From the NCBI GenBank assembly GCA_900110975.1, contig FOFK01000004.1, positions 192,684-256,683 of the forward strand: a DNA stretch of 64,000 nucleotides. The letters are read 5' to 3'. A program made the translations under genes and the position numbers. This DNA is from Lachnospiraceae bacterium RM5. GTDB lineage: Bacteria > Bacillota > Clostridia > Lachnospirales > Lachnospiraceae. Positions within the stretch are counted from its first letter, which is position 1, and every line of letters starts with the position of its first letter. The notes under the pieces were generated by a model that worked only from the letters and a program-made list of their open reading frames with translations, ran no database searches and was not told the DNA's origin. Positions 1 through 6,374 of the stretch are shown in pieces.

Positions 1-13
1 TTCTGAAGAAATT

Positions 14-1069
14 ATGGATATTTATATATATAGTGATATTTTTGAATTATCAGAAGGGAATATTGTTTTTAGTTTAGGATGTGGAGATTATAGCTGTTAT
101 TTTAATTGGATACCACGGGAAGAAAACATAACTAATGAGGCTATAGAAATATCGGAATTTTCTTCTGATGAATTGTTTCTTGCAAGTGACAGTGAAGAAA
201 TTTTAAATTATTTACCTGGAGAATTAAGTGAAGAATTAAAACCTCTTAGAGAAAGAGCTGATGACTTAGAGAATAAGTATGATATAGATATCAAGATAGG
301 AGAAGAAGGAAGAGGCAAATATGATGATTATTTAGTTAGTGAGTCAATTGATTATAGTTTAGTTAGTGACTCATTAGAACGTTTAGATGAACAGTTGGGA
401 AGATATCCTGATGGATTTTTTAAGCAATTTAAAAATAAAAGTCATAATGGTTTAAGTGTTACATTGTCTGGAAATATAACAAAAACAAGTAATTTTTTGG
501 CAGATGGTGATCAGCCGTCGGGATTTACAGACCCAAATTTCAACATGATAATTGTTGTTGTGGATATTGAATATTCATATGGCTTTGAATCAATTTTTAA
601 TCATGAAATGAGTCATGCCATAGAATCTATAATCTTTGATAGATTCTATGGTGAAGATGAAGATATTGATATTTATAATGAAATCAGCACTGAGGGAGAT
701 GATAGTGAAGGAAATGATACTGACGATTATCCGCTTGCTGATGATAAATGGAATCAATTTAATCCTAAGGTGGATGATATTTATACCTATGATTATGGAA
801 TATATGGATATGATAAATATGAAAAATATTGTAGTGAATGGATGGGATATGATGAACTGTATTTTACACGATGCTATGGAATGACATATCCAACAGAAGA
901 CAGAGCTACTATTTTTGAAGAGGTTATGACAGGAAGTTACTGTATTGATTTGGATAAAGCAACTCATATACAGGATAAGCTTAATTATTATTGTAAATGT
1001 ATACGTGATAGTTTTGATACCACGGGATGGGAAGATGTTCCATGGGAAAAATATTATAATGTTAATTAG
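14..1069 (+). CDS. putative zinc metallopeptidase-like protein (probably 5'-truncated by the window edge)
   Basis: Soluble, very acidic protein with no signal peptide or membrane segment. It carries an HExxH zinc-binding motif (HEMSH, about residues 197-201 counted from this ATG) inside a hydrophobic helix. About 90 residues later, a segment reading TEDRATIFEEVM is typical of putative zinc-binding metallopeptidases, where a glutamate in that helix would be the third ligand. The frame is open from base 2 and no ribosome site precedes the ATG at 14, so the true start probably lies outside the window. A second HExxH protein follows 28 bases downstream, so the two may be co-transcribed. The substrate is unknown. 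The zincin assignment rests on motifs only. Confidence 0.6.
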   Translation: MDIYIYSDIFELSEGNIVFSLGCGDYSCYFNWIPREENITNEAIEISEFSSDELFLASDSEEILNYLPGELSEELKPLRERADDLENKYDIDIKIGEEGRGKYDDYLVSESIDYSLVSDSLERLDEQLGRYPDGFFKQFKNKSHNGLSVTLSGNITKTSNFLADGDQPSGFTDPNFNMIIVVVDIEYSYGFESIFNHEMSHAIESIIFDRFYGEDEDIDIYNEISTEGDDSEGNDTDDYPLADDKWNQFNPKVDDIYTYDYGIYGYDKYEKYCSEWMGYDELYFTRCYGMTYPTEDRATIFEEVMTGSYCIDLDKATHIQDKLNYYCKCIRDSFDTTGWEDVPWEKYYNVN

Positions 1070-1097
1070 TTGGTAGGATTAGATTTGGAGGACAGAA

Positions 1098-1958
1098 ATG
1101 AGGCTGATAAATACTTCGTCAAAAATGCTTACTTCATTTGAAGCAGGACGTTTTGATATTGAAAAATGGAATAATTATATAGATGATGTAATACCGGGTG
1201 TAAGGCAGATTTGTACGGATGATATGCAGGAGTGTATAGAAGCCGGATTTTCCTGGCAGAAGGATTTTCTGCCTATTTTAGACAATGTATTTTTAAATCA
1301 CGAAATACGCAACAGAACTATTCTGGAATTTTGCAATATAACGGAAAATCTTGAAGAGAGGATAATGGAAGTATTCCATAAAGACGTAGAAGCAGATATT
1401 GTTCTTTACCTGGGACTTTGTAATGGAGCGGGATGGGCAGTTGAGATTTTAGACAGACAGGTTGTTTTACTTGGAATTGAAAAGATTATGGAACTTGGCT
1501 GGTTTGAAAAAGAAAAAATGACGGCTTTGATTCTTCATGAATTAGGACATATTTATCATAAGCAGCATGGATTATGGGATGAAAGGTCATATTCTTTGCC
1601 GGAACAATTTTTATGGCAGCTTTTTACAGAAGGAATTGCAATGGTTTTTGAACAGGAAATTGTTGGAAATCCGGAATTTTATCAGCAGGATGCTAACGGC
1701 TGGAAACAGTGGTGTGATAGTAATTTTGAATTAATAAGAGATTCATTTAACAGAGACATATATATCATGGATCATAAAAATCAGCGTTATTTTGGCGACT
1801 GGACCAGATTCGAAGGGTATGGTGATACGGGATACTATCTCGGAACTCGGTTTGTTCGTTATTTAATGAAAAATGAAACTTTTGATAATTTGATTTTATT
1901 TGATATTGAAAAGATAAAAGAAGGTTTTAGTAGATTCATGGCGGATTCAAGACTGTAG
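1098..1958 (+). CDS. putative zinc-dependent peptidase (HELGH zincin)
   Basis: A 286-residue cytosolic protein with a clear zinc-binding helix, HELGH at residues 147-151, preceded by small hydrophobic residues (TALILHELGH). About 27 residues further on, TEGIAMVFEQE supplies a glutamate (E178) in the right place for a gluzincin-type third ligand. There is no signal peptide. The start follows a good GGAGG site at 1087-1091. It lies 28 bases after another HExxH gene, which suggests a two-gene unit. The family is not recognised beyond the zincin fold, and a role in stress, toxin or peptide processing would be a guess. Directly downstream begins a fragment of an unrelated nitrilase gene. Confidence 0.6.
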   Translation: MRLINTSSKMLTSFEAGRFDIEKWNNYIDDVIPGVRQICTDDMQECIEAGFSWQKDFLPILDNVFLNHEIRNRTILEFCNITENLEERIMEVFHKDVEADIVLYLGLCNGAGWAVEILDRQVVLLGIEKIMELGWFEKEKMTALILHELGHIYHKQHGLWDERSYSLPEQFLWQLFTEGIAMVFEQEIVGNPEFYQQDANGWKQWCDSNFELIRDSFNRDIYIMDHKNQRYFGDWTRFEGYGDTGYYLGTRFVRYLMKNETFDNLILFDIEKIKEGFSRFMADSRL

Positions 1959-1984
1959 ACGACTTTTTTGAAAGGAGCTTAATG

Positions 1985-2050
1985 ATGCGGTTAGCGGCTT
2001 ATCAATTTGCTATATGCGGTGATATTGCAGACTGGTTGTTAGATAAATAA
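1985..2050 (+). pseudogene. 5' remnant of a nitrilase-superfamily hydrolase gene
   Basis: Twenty-one codons starting MRLAAYQFAICGDI match the start of the intact carbon-nitrogen hydrolase at 24182 (MRLAAYQFAVCGDI) at both DNA and protein level. The frame then runs into unrelated residues and a stop. Only the first 14 codons are homologous, so the rest of the gene has been deleted. An upstream GAAAGGAG resembles the intact gene's leader. It cannot make a functional enzyme. It is a relic of a former paralogue or of a recombination event. Confidence 0.75.
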
Positions 2051-2083
2051 TTCTATTAGCCAAAAATGTAAAGAGGATAAAGT

Positions 2084-2596
2084 ATGAAGAGACTTTTTGA
2101 AATTGATTTAAAGGATTATAAGGATACAGATTGTGTTTTTCGCAGACCATCTGCCAGAGCTATTATTCTGAAGGATAATAAGATTGCTCTTGTATACAGC
2201 AATAAAGAAAAATATTATAAATTTCCCGGAGGAGGAATACAAGATGAGGAAGATAAGACGGAGGCTCTTATTCGTGAAGTGAGAGAAGAAGTCGGAATGA
2301 ATGTTATTCCTGAGAGTATTAGGGAATTTGGAAGTGTTCTCCGAAGACAAAAGAGTGATAACACTGAGAATACAATTTTTGAACAGGAGAATTATTACTA
2401 TTTTTGTGATGTTAGTAATCAGATTGAAAATCAGCAATTAGATGACTATGAGAAAGAGGCAGAATTTGTTTTAAAAATTGTTGATATTGCAACGGCGATT
2501 AAGGTGAACAGCGAGTACAAAAGTGATAACTTTTTTGATGAAATTATGATAAAAAGAGAACTGCGTGTACTTCAACTAATTGAACAGAGTGTTTAA
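2084..2596 (+). CDS. Nudix hydrolase
   Basis: A 170-residue Nudix-family pyrophosphohydrolase. The Nudix box runs from about residue 49 as GGGIQDEEDKTEALIREVRE followed by EVG, matching Gx5Ex7REUxEExGU with all metal-binding glutamates present. Family members hydrolyse a nucleoside diphosphate linked to another group X, with Mg2+. The substrate is not predictable here. There is no signal peptide. The start is preceded by AGAGGA at suitable distance. It is one of the few intact genes in this debris-rich stretch and is followed at once by an AbiF-type RNA copy. The fold is certain, the substrate unknown. Confidence 0.85.
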   Translation: MKRLFEIDLKDYKDTDCVFRRPSARAIILKDNKIALVYSNKEKYYKFPGGGIQDEEDKTEALIREVREEVGMNVIPESIREFGSVLRRQKSDNTENTIFEQENYYYFCDVSNQIENQQLDDYEKEAEFVLKIVDIATAIKVNSEYKSDNFFDEIMIKRELRVLQLIEQSV

Positions 2597-2618
2597 TGAT
2601 AAAAAAATACAAAAAAAA

Positions 2619-2647
2619 TTGTGTTTTTTTCGAATATATCATATACT
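2619..2647 (+). promoter_or_regulatory. sigma-A-type promoter of the orphan AbiF-type small RNA
   Basis: TTGTGT (2619-2624), a 17-base spacer and TATACT (2642-2647). The same arrangement, with an identical -10 box and a TTGTAA -35 box, precedes the second RNA copy at 5030-5058. This predicts transcription starting near 2654, just before the conserved hairpin. Confidence 0.6.
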
Positions 2648-2653
2648 AATTTT

Positions 2654-2702
2654 AACAGAACCCAACACGCCTCTCAACGATGCGGACCACGTTGGGTCTT
2701 TT
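2654..2702 (+). ncRNA. orphan copy of an AbiF-associated small structured RNA
   Basis: Bases 2640-2702 match 5051-5113 with one difference in 63. The predicted fold is an outer stem ACCCAAC (2660-2666) with GTTGGGT (2691-2697), an asymmetric internal loop, an inner CGC/GCG stem (2668-2670 with 2682-2684) and an 11-base loop, followed by TCTTTT as an intrinsic terminator. The predicted transcript is about 50 nt. In this copy the adjacent AbiF-like reading frame is destroyed. Conservation of the RNA while the protein gene decays suggests that the RNA itself is, or was until recently, selected. Expression is inferred, not shown. Confidence 0.65.
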
Positions 2703-2724
2703 GATTTTTGGAGGATAAAACCGT

Positions 2725-2893
2725 ATGAGTGAAGTGAAGTAACATCAAGTGCTAATGACGATTGATGAACAGGTAGAAATCGTGGAAGAGAATAAAAATC
2801 AAAAAGAGATTATTTCACTTGCTGTTGATGAGTTAATTGCTTTTGCAAATCACAAGGGTGGAACAGTTTATTTTGGTGTTGAGGAGGTAAATT
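2725..2893 (+). pseudogene. chimeric remnant: AbiF-like start fused to an AlbA_2 domain fragment
   Basis: From the ATG at 2725 the reading MSEVK-stop-HQVLMTIDEQVE parallels the start of the intact AbiF gene at 5135 (MGELKQHQSPMTIDEQVE), with CAA changed to the stop TAA at 2740. After MTIDEQVE the sequence switches to KEIISLAVDELIAFANHKGG then TVYFGV, the core of an AlbA_2 (Schlafen-like) domain, and is then cut again. The junction lies near 2779. The leader GGAGG and the promoter/RNA upstream are intact. This is a deletion product joining two different accessory genes. No functional protein is expected. Confidence 0.7.
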
Positions 2894-3190
2894 ATGGCAA
2901 TTCCAATTACTATAGAAAAACTTTTAACAGAAAATGTTGTTGAGTGGGCAAGAATTGAATTTAAAGAAGGATGGAAAAAAAGAAGAACAAAGGATCAGAT
3001 AAAGGAACTTATATTAGAGACGTTGGAGAGAGAGAGTTTATCAACTAATGAATTGTATAAAAGATTGGGATATTCCGGTAATGCTTCAAAGACTTTCAGA
3101 AATAGCATTGAGGAATTAATTGTAGAAGAAAAAATACATTATTCTTTGGAAAATGCGCAAGATTCAAACAATGTGTTGATAAAAGATTGA
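2894..3190 (+). pseudogene. internally deleted AlbA_2/RecG-like transcriptional-regulator remnant
   Basis: A 98-codon open frame starts MAIPITIEKLLTENVVEWAR and continues IEFKEGW, the usual beginning of a long AlbA_2 (ATP-binding, RecG-like) protein. It jumps directly to a C-terminal winged-helix segment (residues about 35-95, KDQIKELILETLERESLSTN). The whole AlbA_2 core and middle domain, several hundred residues, are missing. The frame stays open, so a small winged-helix protein could still be made from the GAGGAGG site at 2881, but it looks like a deletion relic. Confidence 0.6.
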
Positions 3191-3317
3191 TAAATCTGTT
3201 ATATCAGAGCAAAATGATTATGGATATGGATGTATCTTGTCGGTTTACGAAAAAATAAAGGCGAGGTTATCAGCAGAGAATATTTGTAATTAAAAAAGTT
3301 CTTAAGGAGGAAGATTT

Positions 3318-3434
3318 ATGTGTTTAATATGCGATAGAATTGAAATGATTAAGAATGGAGAAAATCCTTATTTTGTTAAAGAATTAGAAACTGGATATGT
3401 AGTAATTGGAGATAATCAGCATTTTTATGGTTAA
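3318..3434 (+). pseudogene. N-terminal remnant of a HIT-family hydrolase
   Basis: A 38-codon frame beginning MCLICDRIEMIKNGENPYFV then KELETGYVVIGDNQHF closely resembles the first strand-helix segment of HIT-family nucleotide hydrolases. It stops before the HxHxH catalytic triad. A good AAGGAGG site precedes it. The rest of the gene is absent and the nucleotidyltransferase begins 48 bases later. A relic is more likely than a real small protein. Confidence 0.55.
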
Positions 3435-3482
3435 CTTTTGGGGTAAAGTCACTTTAAAATTTATAAAAAGGAAGAATAAAAA

Positions 3483-4538
3483 ATGAAAGAAATCAATCAA
3501 AAAATAATAGACGCAGTAATAGAGAAGGCAAAACAGGTATGCCCTGCTTCATTGGCACTTATAGGAATATATGGTTCGGTTGCAACCGGCGATGAATATG
3601 AAAAATCTGATTTGGATTTACTTATATTAATTAAAGATGATGAAGGATGGCAATTGGGAACAGGCTTCATATTAGAAGATAACCAAGTAGGATATGATAT
3701 TTATTGTACAAACTGGGACGGATTAAAATATGATTCAGAATGCCATCATGCACAGTTGTCAAAATTATTGGATTCGAAGATAGTATATGTTAATGATCAG
3801 AAAGCATATGATGAGCTACTCAAATTAAGAGAAAAAACAAAAAGATTTTTAGAATCAGACGAGCGATTCGACAGGGTAGTCGATTTGATAAAAAATGCTA
3901 AAGAATATTTTGCAGATTTATATTTAAGTGATGACCTGGGAAATGTAAGAAAGAATGCATTTGGGGTAATATATTATACCTTGGATGCAATAATGTTATT
4001 TCATGGAGATTATTACAAGCGCGGTTCAAAAAGAATATTTGATGAACTGATAGAAAAAAATATTGATGAAAAATATATGGAAGATATAAAACGAATATCA
4101 AAAAGCAAGGATATTACAGAAATCAGAAATTGTGCCAAAAACATACTTAAATATACACAGAATCACACATATATTAAAAAAACACTAAGAGAGGTGTCAG
4201 GTGAAATTGCAGATGAAATTAAAGGCACTTATGAAGAAATGTTTTCTAACTGGCGTAATAAAGTTGAGGAAGCAGCTAGGAATGAAGACACAGTTTCATC
4301 TTTTATGAACATGAATAATTTTAATTTTATGTTTTCAGGGATTTTATCTGAATTAGCAACTGATGATATAGATATTATGGGAGAATATGATCCTGAATGT
4401 TTAGAGAATAATAACTTTCTTTATGATAAATGCCTTGAGAAATATCGTGAAATATATCAAAAAGCGGGAGTTAATGTTGTACGTTATAAAAATGTTGATG
4501 AGTTTGTAAATGATTATTTAGGTCAGACAGGTGAATGA
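3483..4538 (+). CDS. nucleotidyltransferase-domain protein (MNT-like)
   Basis: A 351-residue protein with an N-terminal polymerase-beta-type nucleotidyltransferase domain. The motif GSVATGDEYEKSDLDLLI (about residues 31-48) gives the GSx(n)SDxDL signature, with two metal-binding aspartates and a third candidate near residue 74 (YDIY). The remaining 230 residues are helical and charged, as in aminoglycoside- or lincosamide-type adenylyltransferases and in stand-alone MNT proteins. Such enzymes transfer a nucleotide to a drug, protein or RNA. Nothing here identifies the acceptor. The start has AAAAAGGAAG upstream. It is intact among pseudogenes on both sides, so it may be under current selection. 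A resistance role is possible but unproven. Confidence 0.65.
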   Translation: MKEINQKIIDAVIEKAKQVCPASLALIGIYGSVATGDEYEKSDLDLLILIKDDEGWQLGTGFILEDNQVGYDIYCTNWDGLKYDSECHHAQLSKLLDSKIVYVNDQKAYDELLKLREKTKRFLESDERFDRVVDLIKNAKEYFADLYLSDDLGNVRKNAFGVIYYTLDAIMLFHGDYYKRGSKRIFDELIEKNIDEKYMEDIKRISKSKDITEIRNCAKNILKYTQNHTYIKKTLREVSGEIADEIKGTYEEMFSNWRNKVEEAARNEDTVSSFMNMNNFNFMFSGILSELATDDIDIMGEYDPECLENNNFLYDKCLEKYREIYQKAGVNVVRYKNVDEFVNDYLGQTGE

Positions 4539-4562
4539 TATGATTAAAAATAAAGGATAATT

Positions 4563-4721
4563 AGAGTAGCAAACAATGAAGTAAGAATTAATGAGGCAGA
4601 ACAGCGGGTTATTGATTATATAAGTCAAAATTCCCGCATTACGATAAAAGAATTGGTTGCTGTATATTTAAGACAAAACGGTAATCCCTGCGGTAAAAGA
4701 AGAATCCCTAAAACCCCATAA
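4563..4721 (+). pseudogene. winged-helix C-terminal fragment of an AlbA_2-type protein
   Basis: Reading from 4563, VRINEAEQRVIDYISQNSRI then TIKELVAVYL looks like the C-terminal helix-turn-helix of AlbA_2 proteins. The DNA ATAAAAGAATTGGTTGCTGT within it (4644-4663) recurs in the broken AlbA_2 gene near 22476. There is no start codon or upstream domain in frame and the tail runs into unrelated sequence. This is a relic only. Confidence 0.5.
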
Positions 4722-4761
4722 AACACAAGGAAAACAGCGAAAACAAGGAGTTTTGTAAACG

Positions 4762-4809
4762 ATGATAAAAGTACTATTCATCTGCCACGGCAAAAGTCAT
4801 GACAGATGA
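4762..4809 (+). pseudogene. 5' remnant of a low-molecular-weight protein tyrosine phosphatase gene
   Basis: The frame MIKVLFICHGK then SHDR-stop matches the first 10 residues of the two intact LMW-PTP genes in this window (15871 and 24986, both ...LFICHGNICRSP) but is cut inside the catalytic loop. The bases after the break (from 4799) resemble the leader of the LMW-PTP at 15871 rather than its coding region. The relic is therefore a recombination joint. Confidence 0.7.
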
Positions 4810-4890
4810 ACAAAACTTAGCACATCGGGGCAAAATGCGGCAAATCGTGCTGGAACGTGGTTCAAGGGATATACCGTTCGTATACGTTTC
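4799..4890 (+). repeat. sequence module shared, in a different order, with the leader of the LMW-PTP gene at 15871
   Basis: Three short blocks recur at both ends of the defence island: TGACAGAYGAACA (4799 and 15786), GCAAAATGCGGCAAA (4830-4844 and 15822-15836, identical) and ATACSGTTCGTATMCGTTT (4871-4889 and 15700-15718). On the left the order is PTP fragment, block 1, block 2, block 3. On the right it is block 3, block 1, block 2, PTP gene. Function unknown. The rest of 4891-5029 shows no gene. Confidence 0.5.
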
Positions 4891-5029
4891 GTGATACTAA
4901 AAAAGGTAGTGTACGAGCAACAGTGAGCGAAAATGAACCCAGCAAAAACAATTTAACGATAGCTAGAACCTTATAACGATTAAAAAGTTATAAGGTTGAA
5001 ATATAAGTTGCAGAATAGAAAAATAATTG

Positions 5030-5058
5030 TTGTAATTTTACCTGATTTAACATATACT
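5030..5058 (+). promoter_or_regulatory. sigma-A-type promoter of the AbiF-linked small RNA
   Basis: TTGTAA (5030-5035), a 17-base spacer and TATACT (5053-5058). The predicted start is near 5065. This would drive the small RNA and, by read-through of its terminator, abiF. Confidence 0.6.
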
Positions 5059-5064
5059 AATATT

Positions 5065-5113
5065 AACAGAACCCAACACGCCTCTCAACGATGCGGACCA
5101 CGTTGGGTCTTTT
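5065..5113 (+). ncRNA. AbiF-associated small structured RNA (candidate RNA antitoxin)
   Basis: Predicted RNA of about 50 nt between its own promoter and a U-rich end, 21 bases before the AbiF start codon. It has a 7-bp outer stem (ACCCAAC 5071-5077 with GTTGGGT 5102-5108), an inner CGC/GCG stem and an 11-base loop. It is nearly identical to the copy at 2654-2702, although the sequences on either side have diverged. From general knowledge, AbiF-family HEPN proteins have been reported to be paired with a small structured RNA that acts as antitoxin or guide-like partner. The synteny here fits that. It could alternatively be a simple leader attenuator of abiF. Confidence 0.65.
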
Positions 5114-5134
5114 AATTGTTAAGGAGAAAAATGC

Positions 5135-6013
5135 ATGGGTGAACTGAAGCAACATCAATCGCCTATGACGATTGATGAACAGGTTGAAAATTTAAAATCA
5201 CTTGGACTTATTATCAATGATGAAGAGTATGCTAAAAAGATATTAAATGATATTTCATATTTTAGATTAGTAAAAGCATATAGCTTAGGATTTAAACCGA
5301 AAAACGGAAATTATAATGACGGTGTAACCTTTGAGCAAATAGTAGAGTTATATTTGTTTAATGCGAACTTTAGACAGATTACATTCGCTGAAATAGAAAA
5401 GATAGAAGTGAATGTCAGATGTAGGATTGCTAATTATTTTGCAGAAACATACGGTGTACTAGGTTATAAGGAAGCAACAAATTTTGTTGATGAAGAATAC
5501 CATAAGACGTTTATGGAGGATATTGAAGGAGAGGTCGGTAGAAATTCAAAGGCTCCATTTGTAAGAAATTTTAGAGACAACTATGAGGGCGGCGAACTTC
5601 CTATTTATGCATTAGTGGAGGTATTTAGCTTTGGAACACTTTCAAAGTTCTATAAGAACATGAAGAATGTAGATAAGAAAGTGGTTGCAAAAAGCTTTGG
5701 AATTGGTTATACATATTTAGAAAGCTGGTTAGAGAGTATTTCTTATGTGCGTAATATCTGTGCACATTATGGTAGACTATACAATGCAAAGCTTTCTAAG
5801 ACACCAACTCTGTACAAAGAGTATTCACAAGCTGGTATTGGCAATAATCGAATGTTTGGTGTACTTCTTTGTATGAAACAGATTCTTAAGAGTGATAAGC
5901 ATTGGAATCTTTATGTGGATCAAATAGAAATGCTAATAGATAAATATGAAAAAGTTGATGTGAAGACAATGGGATTTCCTCAGAATTGGAAAGAACTATT
6001 AGAACAAAAATAA
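5135..6013 (+). CDS. AbiF/AbiD-family (Abi_2) HEPN protein, candidate abortive-infection RNase
   Basis: A 292-residue member of the Abi_2 family, including the typical start MTIDEQVENLKSLGLIINDE (residues 10-29), the ISYFRLVKAYSLGF segment and a HEPN active-site motif RNICAH (R206-x4-H211) followed by YGRLYN. HEPN proteins with Rx4-6H motifs usually cleave RNA after dimerising. Members of this family abort phage infection in lactococci. It has one HEPN motif, so it would work as a dimer. The start has AAGGAG 8 bases upstream. The structured RNA directly ahead is the likely partner or antitoxin. The protein is followed by its own terminator and then the restriction operon, which places it at the edge of a defence island. 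Confidence 0.85.
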   Translation: MGELKQHQSPMTIDEQVENLKSLGLIINDEEYAKKILNDISYFRLVKAYSLGFKPKNGNYNDGVTFEQIVELYLFNANFRQITFAEIEKIEVNVRCRIANYFAETYGVLGYKEATNFVDEEYHKTFMEDIEGEVGRNSKAPFVRNFRDNYEGGELPIYALVEVFSFGTLSKFYKNMKNVDKKVVAKSFGIGYTYLESWLESISYVRNICAHYGRLYNAKLSKTPTLYKEYSQAGIGNNRMFGVLLCMKQILKSDKHWNLYVDQIEMLIDKYEKVDVKTMGFPQNWKELLEQK

Positions 6014-6021
6014 ATGGTGTG

Positions 6022-6055
6022 GCCAGATGTATTTCTTATATGTCTGGCTATTTTT
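6022..6055 (+). terminator. intrinsic terminator after abiF
   Basis: GCCAGATGTAT (6022-6032) pairs imperfectly with ATATGTCTGGC (6038-6048) around a short loop, followed by TATTTTTAT. It separates the RNA-abiF unit from the hsd operon. Confidence 0.75.
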
Positions 6056-6058
6056 ATG

Positions 6059-6088
6059 TTGATATTCGGCGGTATTCCGCTGTATAAT
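6059..6088 (+). promoter_or_regulatory. promoter of the hsd operon with a palindrome in its spacer
   Basis: TTGATA (6059-6064), an 18-base spacer and TATAAT (6083-6088). The spacer holds the perfect inverted repeat GCGG-TATT-CCGC (6069-6080), well placed for a repressor. The first gene downstream encodes a small HTH protein, the obvious candidate ligand. The link is inferred. Confidence 0.6.
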
Positions 6089-6138
6089 AAAAGAAGGAAA
6101 TTTTGTCGTTTTATAGTGAATATATGGAGATTAAAACT

Positions 6139-6324
6139 ATGGAATTTATGACAGTAAAACAGGCAGCAGAAAAATGGGGATTATCAGAGCGTAGACTTCA
6201 AACGATATGTAATGAAGGTATGATACCGGGAGTTGTAAAGTTTGGTAGGGCTTGGGCTATTCCTATGGATGCGGAGAAGCCGGTTGATAAAAGAATTAAG
6301 TCTGGAAAATATATCAAGTCCTGA
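6139..6324 (+). CDS. small helix-turn-helix DNA-binding protein
   Basis: A 61-residue protein of the HTH_17/excisionase-like type: MTVKQAAEKWGLSERRLQTI (residues 4-23) is the recognition helix-turn-helix, followed by the wing EGMIPGVVKFGRAWAIP. Such proteins often precede type I restriction genes and may control their expression, like a C-protein. I prefer the ATG at 6139, with GGAG at 6126-6129, over the TTG at 6103 or the ATG at 6124, because homologous proteins begin at MEFMTVKQ and the predicted transcript starts near 6095. The palindrome in the promoter spacer is a plausible binding site. An alternative role as a recombination directionality factor cannot be excluded, but no integrase is present. 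Confidence 0.7.
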   Translation: MEFMTVKQAAEKWGLSERRLQTICNEGMIPGVVKFGRAWAIPMDAEKPVDKRIKSGKYIKS

Positions 6325-6374
6325 TTTTAGGACACTTGTTATGAGAGAATGGATTAGAAAGGAAGAGTGTGCCT

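Noticed and set aside
590-967. Minus-strand frame of 125 codons inside the first metallopeptidase gene
   Set aside because: Antisense shadow of an acidic, Asp/Tyr-rich gene. There is no ribosome site and the composition is Ile/Ser-rich and non-protein-like.
5135-6013. Cas13-like effector
   Set aside because: The protein has 292 residues and a single HEPN motif, with no CRISPR array. It is an AbiF-family protein, at most a distant relative.
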